A stretch of 64,000 nt of DNA from Rhodanobacter humi (GCF_041107455.1 NZ_JBGBPY010000001.1:558001-622000), one strand, 5' to 3'; positions 46,413 to 57,427 are shown, counted from the stretch's first letter. Notes: generated by a model from the letters alone, not told the origin. Numbers and translations: made by a program.

Positions 46413-49385
46413 TTAGAACCAGCGGCGTGTCTCACCCGGCCCTTCCACATTGCTCACGCAGCGCCCACACAGTTCCGGGTGATCGGCGTGCTGGCCCACG
46501 TCGTCGCGGCGGTGCCAGCAGCGCACGCACTTGGCCGCCTCGCTGACCGTGGCCGAGACCCATACGTCAGCGCCTTCCAGCTCGGTGAGCACGGCGTCGT
46601 CCGGCTGGCCGCCGGCCTGGCCCAGGCGCACGTCGGACGTGATGAAGAAGAAGCGCAGCTCATCCATCGCCGGCGCGTAGCGCGCCACCGTGGCCTCGTC
46701 GGCGTGGATCGCCAGCTTCGCCTCCAGCGCGGCGCCGATCTGCCCGTCCTTGCGCATGCCTTCGAGCACGCGCGCGGCGGCGTCGCGGATCGCCAGCAGG
46801 TCACTCCACCAGCGGCGCTGTTCCAGCGAGGCTTGCGTGGCGGCCAGGCCGTCGTACCAGGTTTCCAGCAGCACGCTCTCGCCGCGCCGACCGGGCAGCG
46901 CCTGCCAGATTTCCTCGGCGGTGAAGGCGAGGATCGGCGCCAGCCAGCGCACCAGCGCCTCGGCGATGCGGTACATCGCGCTCTGCGCGCTGCGCCGGCC
47001 GTGGCTGTCAGTCGGCATGGTGTAGAGGCGGTCCTTGGTGATGTCGAGGTACAGCGCGCCCATCTCGTTGGTGCAGAAGTTCTGCACGCGCGCCACCACC
47101 TCGGGGAAGTCGTAGCGCTCGTAAGCGGCGACCACCGCCTGCTGCACGTCGAACGCCTGCTGCACGGCCCACTGGTCCAGCGGCAGGCTGTCTTCCACCT
47201 TCACCAGATGCTTCGCCGGATCGAAGCCGTCGAGGTTGCCGAGCAGGAAGCGCGCGGTGTTGCGCAGGCGGCGGTAGCCGTCCGACACGCGCTTGAGGAT
47301 CTCGTCGGAGACGCTCATCTCGTTGCGGTAGTCGGCCGAGGCCACCCACAGGCGCAGCACGTCGGCGCCCAACGTGTCCATCACCTTCTGCGGCGCCACC
47401 ACGTTGCCCAGCGACTTGGACATCTTGCGGCCCGACGCATCCACGGTGAAACCATGGGTGAGCACGTCGTCGTAAGGCGCGCGGCCGTGGATCGCCGCCG
47501 AGGTGAGCAGCGAGGACTGGAACCAGCCGCGGTGCTGGTCGGAGCCTTCGAGGTACATCACCTTGTACTGCGACGCGCTGCCCTGCTGCAGCTCGGGACG
47601 CTGGCCGATCACGCCGAAGTGGGTGACGCCGGAGTCGAACCACACGTCGAGCACGTCGGTAACCTTGTCGTAATCCTTCGCCTGGTCGCCCAGCAAGTCG
47701 GCTGGATCGAGGTCGTACCACGCGTCGATGCCGCCCTGCTCCATGCGCTTGGCCACCTGCTCCATCAGCGCCACGGAATCGGGATGCGGCTCCTGCGTGG
47801 CCTTGTGCACGAACAGCGCGATCGGCACGCCCCAGGTGCGCTGGCGCGAGATGCACCAGTCCGGGCGGCCGGCCACCATGCCGGCGATGCGCTCCTCGCC
47901 CCAGCCCGGCACCCAGCGCACGTCCTTGATCGACTTCAGCGCGGTGGCGCGCAGGCCGGCCTGTTCCATGCCGATGAACCACTGCGGCGTGGCGCGGAAG
48001 ATCACCGGCGTCTTGTGGCGCCAGCAGTTCGGGTAGCTGTGCTCGATCTTCGCGTGCGCCAGCAGCACGCCGCGCCCGCGCAGCAGCTCGACGATGGCGT
48101 CGTTGGCCTTCCAGATATGCATGCCGGCCAAGTCCAGCTCGCCGGCCTTTGGCGTGTCGTCGCGGTAGGTGCCACGCGCGCCGATGTAGTTGAGCAGGCC
48201 GATGCCGTGCTCGCGAGCGGCCACGAAATCCTCCACGCCGTGGTCGGGCGAGGTGTGCACCGCGCCGGTGCCGTCCTCGGCGCTGACGTGCTCGCCGAGG
48301 ATCACCGGCACGATGCGGTCGTAGAACGGGTGGTGCAGCTGCGTGCCGTTGAGCGCTGCGCCCGTGGCATGGCCCAACACCCTGCTCCCCTCTCCCGCTT
48401 GCGGGAGAGGGGTTGGGGGAGAGGGTTGCTCGGTGGAACCGGAAAGCTGCGCTCTGCCTGTACCCTCTCCCGCCCTCCGGGCACCCTCTCCCGCAAGCGG
48501 GAGAGGGAAATAGCGCGCGATGGCCTTGTCGACCAGCGCACTGGCGATCACCAGCAGCACGCGCTTGCCATGGCGCGCCGGGCCTTCGACCAAGGCGTAT
48601 TCGAGTTCCGCACCCAGCGCCACCGCCTGGCTTTCCGGCAGCGTCCACGGCGTGGTGGTCCAGATCGGCACGGCGACGATGGCGTCGCCCGCGTCCACGC
48701 CGAAGGCCGCGGCCAGCGCGTTGCCGTCCACCGCATCGTAGGCCACATCCACCGCCGGCGAGACCTTGTCGCCGTATTCGATCTCCGCCTCGGCCAGCGC
48801 CGAGCCGCAGTCGAAGCACCAGTACACCGGTTTGGCGCCGCGCACCACGTGGCTGTTGGCGACGATGCGCGACAGCGCGCGCACCATGTCGGCCTCGTAC
48901 TTGAAGTCCATCGTGCGGTACGGGTTTTCCCAGTCGCCCAGCACGCCCAGGCGCTTGAAGCCGGCGCGCTGGGTGTCGATCTGCTCGGCGGCGTATTCGC
49001 GGCACTTCTGGCGGAACGCGCGCGCGTCGAGCTTCTCGCCCGGCTTGCCGTGCTGCTTTTCCACCGCGATCTCGATCGGCAGGCCGTGGCAGTCCCAGCC
49101 CGGCACATAGGGTGCGCGATGGCCGGCGAGCAGCTTCGAGCGCACCACCATGTCCTTGAGGATCTTGTTGACCGCGTGGCCGATGTGGATCGCGCCGTTC
49201 GCATAGGGCGGGCCGTCGTGCAGCACGAAGGCCTTGTCGCGGCCGGCGGTCTTCGCCTGGATCTGCGCGTAGCGGCCCACCTGCTCCCACTCGGCCAGCC
49301 AGTCCGGCTCGCGCCTGGGCAGGTCGCCGCGCATCGGGAAGTCCGTCTGCGGCAGGTTGATCGTGCTCTTGTAATCCGTGCTCAT
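46413..49385 (-). CDS. ileS: Isoleucyl-tRNA synthetase
   Basis: About 990 aa. HIGH-like motif [12 protein letters not shown] and class I signature [11 protein letters not shown] are near the N-terminus; KMSKS appears as [11 protein letters not shown]-terminal zinc-type cysteines are in [10 protein letters not shown] and CGRCVSN. The enzyme charges tRNA-Ile and proofreads Val in its CP1 domain. It is about 45 residues longer than usual (about 940) because a REP element is translated in frame near residues 291-335, in the editing-domain region, giving [17 protein letters not shown] 49385 ([14 protein letters not shown]) is the family start. Confidence 0.95.
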   Translation of the reverse strand: MSTDYKSTINLPQTDFPMRGDLPRREPDWLAEWEQVGRYAQIQAKTAGRDKAFVLHDGPPYANGAIHIGHAVNKILKDMVVRSKLLAGHRAPYVPGWDCHGLPIEIAVEKQHGKPGEKLDARAFRQKCREYAAEQIDTQRAGFKRLGVLGDWENPYRTMDFKYEADMVRALSRIVANSHVVRGAKPVYWCFDCGSALAEAEIEYGDKVSPAVDVAYDAVDGNALAAAFGVDAGDAIVAVPIWTTTPWTLPESQAVALGAELEYALVEGPARHGKRVLLVIASALVDKAIARYFPLPLAGEGARRAGEGTGRAQLSGSTEQPSPPTPLPQAGEGSRVLGHATGAALNGTQLHHPFYDRIVPVILGEHVSAEDGTGAVHTSPDHGVEDFVAAREHGIGLLNYIGARGTYRDDTPKAGELDLAGMHIWKANDAIVELLRGRGVLLAHAKIEHSYPNCWRHKTPVIFRATPQWFIGMEQAGLRATALKSIKDVRWVPGWGEERIAGMVAGRPDWCISRQRTWGVPIALFVHKATQEPHPDSVALMEQVAKRMEQGGIDAWYDLDPADLLGDQAKDYDKVTDVLDVWFDSGVTHFGVIGQRPELQQGSASQYKVMYLEGSDQHRGWFQSSLLTSAAIHGRAPYDDVLTHGFTVDASGRKMSKSLGNVVAPQKVMDTLGADVLRLWVASADYRNEMSVSDEILKRVSDGYRRLRNTARFLLGNLDGFDPAKHLVKVEDSLPLDQWAVQQAFDVQQAVVAAYERYDFPEVVARVQNFCTNEMGALYLDITKDRLYTMPTDSHGRRSAQSAMYRIAEALVRWLAPILAFTAEEIWQALPGRRGESVLLETWYDGLAATQASLEQRRWWSDLLAIRDAAARVLEGMRKDGQIGAALEAKLAIHADEATVARYAPAMDELRFFFITSDVRLGQAGGQPDDAVLTELEGADVWVSATVSEAAKCVRCWHRRDDVGQHADHPELCGRCVSNVEGPGETRRWF
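48381..48510. repeat. REP element inside ileS
   Basis: Two hairpins, 48387-48412 (CCCCTCTCCCGC and complement) and 48484-48507 (CCCTCTCCCGC and complement), with about 70 bases between. Same family as 46285-46405. The stretch is a multiple of three and contains no stop in the ileS frame. Confidence 0.88.
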
Positions 49386-49562
49386 CGGGTGCCTCGGTGG
49401 TTTCGCCCCGAAGCCGCCCGGCCCGGAGCGCAGTTGTACCGCCCACCGCGCGCGGCGGCAGGCGCACGCGCTGCGGGCGGATGCCTTAAATAATAATGAC
49501 GATGGCCGCAGGCGCGGGAACGCGCTCACGGCAGGAAATCAGCTTGGGCTTTTCGCGGTACG

Positions 49563-50516
49563 TCATGCGCGGGCCAGTACGGGATTCATGCCCAGGATCT
49601 CCCGGGCCGAACGCGCATCATGATCCATCTGCGCCTTCAGTGCATCCAGATCGTGGAATTTCTGCTCGTCGCGCAGCTTGGCCACGAACTCCACCGCCAT
49701 GCGCCGGCCGTAGAGGTCGCCCTCGAAATCGAACAGGTGCACTTCCAGCAGCGGCTCGCTGACCTGGTTCACCGTGGGCCGCACGCCCAGGCTGGCCACG
49801 CCCGGCCAGCTGCATTCGCTTTCGCCCAGACCCACGCGTACCGCGAAGATGCCCTGCACCGGACTGACCCGCTTGCGCAGGTGGATGTTCGCGGTGGGGA
49901 AACCCAGCGTGCGGCCCAGCTGGTTGCCGTATTCCACCTTGCCCTCGATCACGAATGGACGGCCGAGCAGCGTGGCTGCCCCGGCGAATTCGCCGGACGC
50001 CAGCAGCAGGCGCACGCGGCTGGCGGAGACGCGTGCGCCATCCAGCAGGATGGCCGGCATCACGCAGCCGGCAAAACCGGCCTTTTCGCCCAGCTCGCGC
50101 AACAAGGCCACGTCGCCGCCACGCTTGTGGCCGAAGCGGAAGTCCGCGCCTACCCATACCTCCCTGACAGCCAGGCGCTCGACCAATACGCGCTGCACGA
50201 AATCCTGGGCGGACATCGCTGCCAACTCGGCGTTGAAGCGCAACATGTGCACCTGCTCGAAACCCGCCGCCGCAAGGCCGAGCAGCTTCTCGCGCGCGCT
50301 GGAAAGGCGGGGCAGCGGCTCGGATGAGAAATAGGTGCGCGGCAGCGGCTCGAACGTCACCACCGCCGGTGCGCAGCCCAGGGATCGCGCGCGGCGCTGC
50401 ACTTGCGCGAACAAGGCCTGGTGCCCCCGATGCAGGCCATCGAACGCGCCGATGGCCACCACGCTGCCGTTGGGCGCCAGGCAGGGGCCTGCGATATCGC
50501 GGGAAAGTTTCGTCAT
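49563..50516 (-). CDS. ribF: Bifunctional riboflavin kinase / FAD synthetase
   Basis: About 317 aa. The N-terminal FMN adenylyltransferase has IGAFDGLHRGHQAL; the C-terminal flavokinase has GRTLGFPTANI. Makes FMN and FAD from riboflavin. ATG 50516 (MTKLSRDIAG) is the family-like start. It lies between murJ and ileS in the common order. A two-hairpin repeat lies just upstream. Confidence 0.95.
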   Translation of the reverse strand: MTKLSRDIAGPCLAPNGSVVAIGAFDGLHRGHQALFAQVQRRARSLGCAPAVVTFEPLPRTYFSSEPLPRLSSAREKLLGLAAAGFEQVHMLRFNAELAAMSAQDFVQRVLVERLAVREVWVGADFRFGHKRGGDVALLRELGEKAGFAGCVMPAILLDGARVSASRVRLLLASGEFAGAATLLGRPFVIEGKVEYGNQLGRTLGFPTANIHLRKRVSPVQGIFAVRVGLGESECSWPGVASLGVRPTVNQVSEPLLEVHLFDFEGDLYGRRMAVEFVAKLRDEQKFHDLDALKAQMDHDARSAREILGMNPVLARA

Positions 50517-50572
50517 CGCGAAAGTATATCGGGCAAGCATTCGCACGCGAATGCCGGAGAAGCAGGCCGTTG

Positions 50573-50632
50573 CGAAACGTGCGGCCACGGATGGCCGCTG
50601 CTTGATCTTCGCGATCAGGGATGATCGCAATC
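50573..50632 (+). repeat. Two-hairpin A-N-GGA repeat, single copy
   Basis: Hairpins GCGGCC-ACGGAT-GGCCGC (50581-50598) and GCGATC-AGGGAT-GATCGC (50611-50628) joined by TTGATCTTC. Same family as the array at 54312-54500. The A/T pair in the second stem replaces the usual C/G pair, a compensatory change. Upstream of ribF. Confidence 0.8.
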
Positions 50633-50645
50633 ACACAGGACGCCG

Positions 50646-50692
50646 GTCGGGATTCATCCCGACAGCATGGGGAGTGTCGGGCTGAAGCCCGA
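50646..50692. repeat. REP palindromes between ribF and murJ
   Basis: GTCGGGATTCATCCCGAC and GTCGGGCTGAAGCCCGAC in tandem. Same family as 27475-27537. Next to the murJ stop; could act as a hairpin in the murJ-ribF mRNA. Confidence 0.75.
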
Positions 50693-50693
50693 C

Positions 50694-52301
50694 CTACACC
50701 GCCCGCAAGTCCTTCAGGCGCAGACCCGCCGCAAGCAGCGTCGCGACATATGCCGCCCCGCCCGCGGCCACCAGCACGGCAAGGCGCCAGACCCGGGTGA
50801 AAGTGGCGGCGTGGTCCCAGTCCGGCCACAGCCAGCGCCCGAGCAGCAGCACCGCCATCATCGCGACGCAGGCCAGCACCAGCCGCAGCCAGTGGCGCAG
50901 CCAACCCGGCTGGCGTTCGTACACGCCGGCGCGCTTCAGCCAGTGCCACAGCAGCACGAAGTTGAGGTAGCTGGACAGCGTGCTGGCGATACCCAGCGCC
51001 AGGTGCAGGCCCGGCACCTGCGCAATGCCGGACAGCCAGCTCTCCTGGCGCACCGCGGCCGGCGCCCACAGCTCGAACAGCAACGCGATGAACAGGAAGT
51101 TGCCCAGCATGTTCACCACCAGCGCCGCCACGCCGGCGCGCACCGGGGTCCTGGTGTCCTGGCGCGAATAGAACGCGGGCAGCAGCACCTTCACCAGCGC
51201 AAACGCCGGCAGGCCGCAACTCAAGGCCAGGATCGACAGCACGGACATGCGCGTGTCGAACGCGTTGAAGCGGCCATGCTGGAACAGCGTGGCCACGATC
51301 GGCTCGGACAGCAGCAGCAGCGCGCACATCGCGGGCACCGAGATCAGCAGGGTGAGCCGCAGGCCCCAGTCCAGCGCCCGCGAGAAACCTTCGCGATCCG
51401 TGTTCACGTGATGCCGCGACAGCGAGGGCAGCACCACCGCGCCCAGCGCCACGCCGAACACGCCCAGCGGGAGTTCGAGGAAGCGGGTGGACAGCGACAG
51501 CCAGCTCTGCGAACCGGTGACCAGCAGCGAGGCGATCACGGTATCCAGCAGCAGGTTGATCTGCGCCACCGAGGAACCGAACAGGGTCGGCACCATCAGC
51601 CGGAGAATGCGCTTGACCTCGGGATGACCCCAGCCCCAGCGCGGCCACACCAGCAGGTCCAGCCGGCGCAGCGCCGGCAGCAGGAACAGCAACTGCAGCA
51701 CACCCGCCACCAGCACCGCCCAGCCCATCGCCATGATCGGCACGGCCAGGCGCTTCGACAGCCACAGCGCGCCAACGATCATGCAGATGTTGAGGATCAC
51801 CGGCGCCAGCGCCGGCAACGCGAAGCGATGGAAACTGTTCAGCGCGCCCGCCGCCAGCGCGGTCAGCGACACGCACAGCAGAAACGGAAAGGTCAGCCTG
51901 AGCAGGTCGATGGTGAGGTCGAACTTGTGCGGCTGATCCAGCGCGCCCGGCTCGAACACCGTGGCCACCTGCGGCGCGAAGATCAGCCCCAGCGCGGTGA
52001 TGACCAGCAGCACCGCGCCCAGCGTGCCGGACACGCGCGCCATCAGCTCCTTCAGGTCCTCGTGCGTGCCCTTCTCCTTCACCTCGGTGAACACCGGCAC
52101 GAAGGCGGTGGAGAACGAGCCCTCGGCGAACAGCCGGCGCATGAAGTTGGGGATGCGGAACGCCACCCAGAACGCGTCGGTGACCGCATTGGCGCCGAAC
52201 ACCACGTTCAGCGACATGTCCCGGACCAGGCCGAGCACGCGCGACACCATCGTCATGCTGCTGAACGAGAGCAGCCCGCGGAACATGCTGGGGGACTTCA
52301 T
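50694..52301 (-). CDS. murJ: Lipid II flippase MurJ
   Basis: About 535 aa, polytopic (about 14 hydrophobic helices). The start MVSRVLGLVRDM and the block DAFWVAFRIPNFMRRLFAEGS (quoted in part) with FVPVFTE are the MVF/MurJ signature. It moves lipid II across the inner membrane for peptidoglycan synthesis. ATG 52301 (MKSPSMFRGLLSF) was chosen. Divergent from rpsT, and first of the murJ-ribF-ileS-lspA-ispH run. Confidence 0.95.
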   Translation of the reverse strand: MKSPSMFRGLLSFSSMTMVSRVLGLVRDMSLNVVFGANAVTDAFWVAFRIPNFMRRLFAEGSFSTAFVPVFTEVKEKGTHEDLKELMARVSGTLGAVLLVITALGLIFAPQVATVFEPGALDQPHKFDLTIDLLRLTFPFLLCVSLTALAAGALNSFHRFALPALAPVILNICMIVGALWLSKRLAVPIMAMGWAVLVAGVLQLLFLLPALRRLDLLVWPRWGWGHPEVKRILRLMVPTLFGSSVAQINLLLDTVIASLLVTGSQSWLSLSTRFLELPLGVFGVALGAVVLPSLSRHHVNTDREGFSRALDWGLRLTLLISVPAMCALLLLSEPIVATLFQHGRFNAFDTRMSVLSILALSCGLPAFALVKVLLPAFYSRQDTRTPVRAGVAALVVNMLGNFLFIALLFELWAPAAVRQESWLSGIAQVPGLHLALGIASTLSSYLNFVLLWHWLKRAGVYERQPGWLRHWLRLVLACVAMMAVLLLGRWLWPDWDHAATFTRVWRLAVLVAAGGAAYVATLLAAGLRLKDLRAV

Positions 52302-52517
52302 CCGGTGGAGAATCCTGGATCGGGCGCAAAAGGCGGGCAACGGGCGCACAGTCTGCCAGCCGGCGCGGGCAAGATCACTGGCGGATCATGGCCGAATCCG
52401 GGCAGCGCGACGGGCAGGCGCCATTTCGGCGCGGCCTAAATGCTTGACGCATGGGCGAATCGCCCGCATAATTCGCCTCTTTCTCCACCCTGCAACCCGC
52501 GATTCGGGAGTTCTACC

Positions 52518-52781
52518 TTGGCCAACATCAAGTCCGCGAAGAAGCGTGCGCGCCAGTCCGAGCAGCGCCGCCTGCGCAACATCAGCGCCCGTTCCATGGT
52601 GCGTACCGCGCTGAAGAAGGTCGTCAAGGCCATCGAGGCCAAGGACAAGGCCGGCGCCGTCGAAGCCTTCACCGCCGCCCAGCCGGTAATGGATCGCTAC
52701 GCCGCCCGCGGCCTGATCCACAAGAACAAGGCCGCCCGCCACAAGAGCCGCCTGAACGCGAAGATCCGCGAACTGGCGTAA
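52518..52781 (+). CDS. rpsT: 30S ribosomal protein S20
   Basis: 87 aa. (M)[17 protein letters not shown] and the Lys/Arg-rich helices are S20. The start is TTG at 52518: GGGAG at 52506-52510 is seven bases upstream and the family begins exactly here, while the open frame further upstream is not conserved. E. coli rpsT also uses UUG. Monocistronic, with a strong terminator. Confidence 0.96.
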   Translation: MANIKSAKKRARQSEQRRLRNISARSMVRTALKKVVKAIEAKDKAGAVEAFTAAQPVMDRYAARGLIHKNKAARHKSRLNAKIRELA

Positions 52782-52802
52782 GCCGCTCGCAGCGCGCGTC
52801 AC

Positions 52803-52830
52803 GAAAAAGCCGGCCTTGGCCGGCTTTTTC
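52803..52830 (+). terminator. rpsT terminator
   Basis: AAAAAGCCGGCC-TT-GGCCGGCTTTTT, an 11- to 12-bp perfect stem ending in five T, 20 bases after the rpsT stop. Textbook intrinsic terminator; it also faces radA on the other strand. Confidence 0.92.
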
Positions 52831-52842
52831 GCGTTGAGGAAT

Positions 52843-52905
52843 CGCGGCTGAAGCCGCTCCTACGCGCGCCCCTGCCATGTGTAGGAGCGGCTTCAGCCGC
52901 GACCA
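52843..52905. repeat. REP palindrome after rpsT
   Basis: TCGCGGCTGAAGCCGCTCCT near 52843 and GTAGGAGCGGCTTCAGCCGC near 52880 form an inverted pair. Same family as the element inside recD. It separates rpsT from convergent radA. Confidence 0.85.
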
Positions 52906-52915
52906 CGCAAGCCCG

Positions 52916-54292
<1,377 letters not shown>

Positions 54293-54311
54293 GGAGAGTT
54301 CCGCTCCTTGT

Positions 54312-54500
54312 GAATAGTGCGGCCAAGGATGGCCGCTTTTTGATCTTCGCGCTCATGGATGAGCGCAAAAGTAATGAATAGTGCGGTCATGGATGACCGC
54401 CTCTTGATCTTCACACTCAGGGACGAGTGCAAAAAGTGACGAATAGTGCGGCCATGGATGGCCGCTTCTTGACCTTCGCGCTCATGAATGAGCGCAAAAG
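54312..54500 (+). repeat. Three tandem two-hairpin A-N-GGA repeats (possible CsrA/RsmA target array)
   Basis: Three units of about 65 bases, each starting GAATAGTGCGG and holding two 6-bp stems with 6-base loops, joined by TTGAYCTTC. Loops on the + strand: AAGGAT, ATGGAT; ATGGAT, AGGGAC; ATGGAT, ATGAAT. Hairpins are at 54319-54336, 54349-54366, 54383-54400, 54413-54430, 54448-54465, 54478-54495. Stems show compensatory changes (GCGGTC/GACCGC beside GCGGCC/GGCCGC). An A-N-GGA loop is the CsrA/RsmA recognition motif, so a + strand RNA would carry six to bind it. Flanking genes are on the minus strand, no + promoter or terminator was identified, and a REP-type role is the alternative. Confidence 0.7.
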
Positions 54501-54565
54501 CGATGCAAGACAAGCCTAGCCGACTCGCATCGCAGGCGACGAGACGACAAGGCCGGCGTAACGCG

Positions 54566-55654
54566 TCAGCCTTCGTCCTCGACGAACAGCACGCGGCGGG
54601 TCATGCCACAGGTGAGGTCATAGGCAATCGTGCCGGCATGGGCCGCCACGGTTTCCACCGGCAGGCCGTCGCCCCACAGGGTGATGCGGTCGCCCACCCG
54701 CGCCTGCGGTGCCTCGCGCAGGTCCAGCGTGATCAGGTCCATCGAGACGCGGCCGACCAGCGGCACGCGGGCATCGCCCACCTGCACCGGCGTGCCGCTG
54801 GCCGCGCTGCGCGGGTAGCCGTCGCCGTAGCCGATCGCGGCCACGCCCACCGGCATGTCCTCGGGACAGGTCCAGGTGCCGTTGTAGCCGATGCGCTCGC
54901 CCTTGCCGATGCGGTTGATCGCGATCAGCCGCGTGGACAGCGTCATTGCGGGACGGAAACCGAAATCGGCGCCGCTCTTGCCGTCCACCACCGACAGTCC
55001 ATACAGCAGGCCACCCGTGCGCACCCAGTCGGCACGTGCCTCCGGCCAGCCCAGCACGGCGGCCGAGTTGGACAGCGAGCGTGGCCCGCCCAGGCCTCGG
55101 GTCGCTTCGTTGAAGCGTGCGATCTGTGCACGCGTGACGTCGCCGCCGAACACCTCCGATTCGGCGAAATGCGTGAGCAGGCCGATTTCTGGAGCGATGC
55201 CCGGCATCGCGGTAAGCCGCGCATGCACCGCGGGCACCTGGTCGGGCGCGAAGCCCAACCGATGCATGCCGCTGTCGATCTTCAGCCACACGCGCAGGCG
55301 CCCGCGCCTTGCGCCGGCCTCGGACAGCCAGGCCAGTTGCGACTCGTGGTGGATTGCGGCGTCCAATTCCAGCCGCTGCATCTCGGCGATGTCGCCTGGC
55401 TGGTCGGGGCCGGACAGCACCACGATGCGCTGGCGATGCCCTGCCGCGCGCAGGCGCAGGCCGTCGCCCAGCGCTGCCACCGCGAAGCATTCGGCATCCG
55501 CGTCCAGCGCACGCGCGACGCGCTCCAGCCCGTGGCCGTAGGCATCGGCCTTGACCACCGCCATCACCCTCGCCGGCGCGGTCATGGCCTGGATGCGGGC
55601 GAGGTTGTGGCGCAGGGCGCCGAGATGGATGGTGGCGACGGTGGTGCGGCTCAT
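54566..55654 (-). CDS. alr: Alanine racemase
   Basis: 362 aa. PLP Lys in VVKADAYGHG, catalytic Tyr region IGYGDGYPR, and VGRVSMDLITLD define fold-type III alanine racemase, which provides D-Ala for peptidoglycan. It lies 13 bases after dnaB, so is probably cotranscribed with it. Normal length. Confidence 0.96.
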   Translation of the reverse strand: MSRTTVATIHLGALRHNLARIQAMTAPARVMAVVKADAYGHGLERVARALDADAECFAVAALGDGLRLRAAGHRQRIVVLSGPDQPGDIAEMQRLELDAAIHHESQLAWLSEAGARRGRLRVWLKIDSGMHRLGFAPDQVPAVHARLTAMPGIAPEIGLLTHFAESEVFGGDVTRAQIARFNEATRGLGGPRSLSNSAAVLGWPEARADWVRTGGLLYGLSVVDGKSGADFGFRPAMTLSTRLIAINRIGKGERIGYNGTWTCPEDMPVGVAAIGYGDGYPRSAASGTPVQVGDARVPLVGRVSMDLITLDLREAPQARVGDRITLWGDGLPVETVAAHAGTIAYDLTCGMTRRVLFVEDEG

Positions 55655-55667
55655 GCGTGGCGCGCGA

Positions 55668-57062
55668 CTACTCGAACCCGCCCACGAACGAGTCGGCGGC
55701 GTAGTTCTCGAACTTGGTGTAGTGGCCGAGGAAGGTCAGCTTGACGGTGTCGGTGGGGCCGTTGCGCTGCTTGCCGATGATGATCTCGGCGAGACCCTTG
55801 TCCGCCGATTCCTTGTTGTAGTACTCGTCGCGGTAGATGAACATGATCACGTCGGCGTCCTGCTCGATGGCGCCCGACTCGCGCAGGTCGGACATCATCG
55901 GGCGCTTGTCGGCGCGCTGTTCCAGCGAGCGGTTCAACTGCGAGAGGGCGATCACGGGCACGTTCAGCTCCTTGGCGAGTCCCTTCAGTGAACGCGAGAT
56001 TTCTGAAATCTCGGTGGCGCGATTCTCCTTGTTGCCGGGCACCTGCATCAGCTGCAGGTAGTCGATCACGATCAGGCCCAGGCCGCCGTGTTCGCGGTGC
56101 AGGCGGCGCGCGCGCGAGCGCAATTCCACCGGCGACAGGCCCGGCGTGTCATCGATGAAGATCTTCGCCTCGGACAGGATCGCGATGGCATTGGAGACGC
56201 GCGGCCAGTCCTCCTCGGCGAGGTCGCCGTTGCGCAGGTGCTGCTGGTGGATGCGGCCCACCGAGGAGATCAGGCGGAACGCCAGCTGCGAGGCGGACAT
56301 TTCCATCGAGAACACCGCTACCGCCTTCTTCGCGCGCAGCGCGGCGCTCTCGGCGATGTTCAGCGCGAACGCGGTCTTGCCCATCGAGGGGCGCGCGGCC
56401 ACGATGATGAGATCGGAGGGCTGCAGGCCCGAAGTGAGGTTGTCGAGGTCGCTGAAACCGCTGGTGATGCCGGTGAGCTGGCCCTTGTTCTGGTAGCGCT
56501 CGGTGAGCAGGCGGAACGCGTCCTTCACCGCCTCGCGCATGGAGACGGAATCCTTCTTGCCGCGCGCGCCGGATTCGGCGATGTGGAACACGCGCTGCTC
56601 GGCGCTCTCCAGCACCTCGTGCACGCTCTTGCCCTCGGGGCGGTAGCCGTCCTCGGTGATCGAGGTGCCGGCGTCGATCAGCTGGCGCAGCACGGACTTC
56701 TCGCGCACGATCTCCGCATACGCAGCTATGTTTGCGGCACTCGGCGTGCCGTTCGCCAGCTCGATCAGGTAGCCGGCGCCACCGATCATCTCGCCCAGGC
56801 CGTTCGCCTCGAACCAGTCGCCCAAGGTCACCGCGTCGCAGGGCATGCCCTTGTTCGCCAGCTCGTTGATCGCGCGCCAGATCAGGCGGTGGTCGCGGCG
56901 ATAGAAATCCTCCTCGCCGAGGCGGTCGGCCACCTTGTCCAGCGCGTCGGGCGCCAGCATCAGGCCGCCCAGCACCGCCTGCTCGGCGTCGATCGAATGC
57001 GGCGGCACGCGCAACGCCTCGATGGCCGGCGACGAAGGCTTGCGATCGGGCACGAAGGACAT
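55668..57062 (-). CDS. dnaB: Replicative DNA helicase
   Basis: 464 aa. N-terminal DnaB domain (PPHSIDAEQAVLGGLMLAPD), RecA-type core with Walker A ARPSMGKTAFALN, LGLIVIDYLQLM and LSQLNRSLEQRADKRP. It unwinds DNA at the replication fork. Followed closely by alr. A DnaA box lies about 100 bases upstream. Confidence 0.97.
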   Translation of the reverse strand: MSFVPDRKPSSPAIEALRVPPHSIDAEQAVLGGLMLAPDALDKVADRLGEEDFYRRDHRLIWRAINELANKGMPCDAVTLGDWFEANGLGEMIGGAGYLIELANGTPSAANIAAYAEIVREKSVLRQLIDAGTSITEDGYRPEGKSVHEVLESAEQRVFHIAESGARGKKDSVSMREAVKDAFRLLTERYQNKGQLTGITSGFSDLDNLTSGLQPSDLIIVAARPSMGKTAFALNIAESAALRAKKAVAVFSMEMSASQLAFRLISSVGRIHQQHLRNGDLAEEDWPRVSNAIAILSEAKIFIDDTPGLSPVELRSRARRLHREHGGLGLIVIDYLQLMQVPGNKENRATEISEISRSLKGLAKELNVPVIALSQLNRSLEQRADKRPMMSDLRESGAIEQDADVIMFIYRDEYYNKESADKGLAEIIIGKQRNGPTDTVKLTFLGHYTKFENYAADSFVGGFE

Positions 57063-57384
57063 CGGGTTACCTCGGGAAGATGGAGCTGCCGCCGCCGGCG
57101 CGCCGACGCGGACAAGAACAGCATGATGCGCGGCGGCGTCTCACCCGTCGAGACAACAACTCTGTGGATAAGCTGGGGAAAGCGGGGGATAAAAAGCCGG
57201 GGTTCGGACTGCGCAGACAGGATGCCAGAGCGAACATCGGCGTAACCGATGGCCTGCAGGGCAGGCCGTAGGAGCAGCATGTCATTCGGTATTGGGGATA
57301 CGGAAGAGCGCTCCCACTCCCCCCCCATTTCCCCCAAGCGGCACTTGGGAGGAGAGGGAAAAAACCGCCCGGCCCCAAAACGAA
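57063..57384. other. dnaB upstream region
   Basis: About 320 bases before dnaB on the minus strand. It holds a DnaA-box-like 9-mer, listed separately, and no gene. A purine-rich low-complexity stretch (57295-57365) precedes the rplI terminator. Confidence 0.4.
57163..57171 (-). promoter_or_regulatory. DnaA box upstream of dnaB
   Basis: TTATCCACA on the minus strand, a perfect consensus DnaA 9-mer, about 100 bases before the dnaB start. It could let DnaA influence dnaB expression. A single box does not make an origin; a second AT-rich motif (GGGGATAAAA at 57184) is too weak to count. Confidence 0.45.
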
Positions 57385-57412
57385 CGGGCGCCCGAAGGCG
57401 CCCGCTCGCAAA
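57381..57412 (-). terminator. Terminator of the rpsF-rpsR-rplI operon
   Basis: CGGGCGCC-CGAA-GGCGCCCG (57385-57404), an 8-bp stem with a stable tetraloop. On the minus strand it is followed by GTTCGTTTT. About 25 bases after the rplI stop. Confidence 0.85.
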
Positions 57413-57427
57413 ACACGCGGCAGCGAA

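Noticed and set aside
54312-54500. CRISPR array
   Set aside because: Units are adjacent with no unique spacers; each is a double hairpin that also occurs singly elsewhere.
57160-57200. Chromosomal replication origin
   Set aside because: Only one good DnaA box and no AT-rich unwinding region or dnaA gene; treated as a regulatory site.
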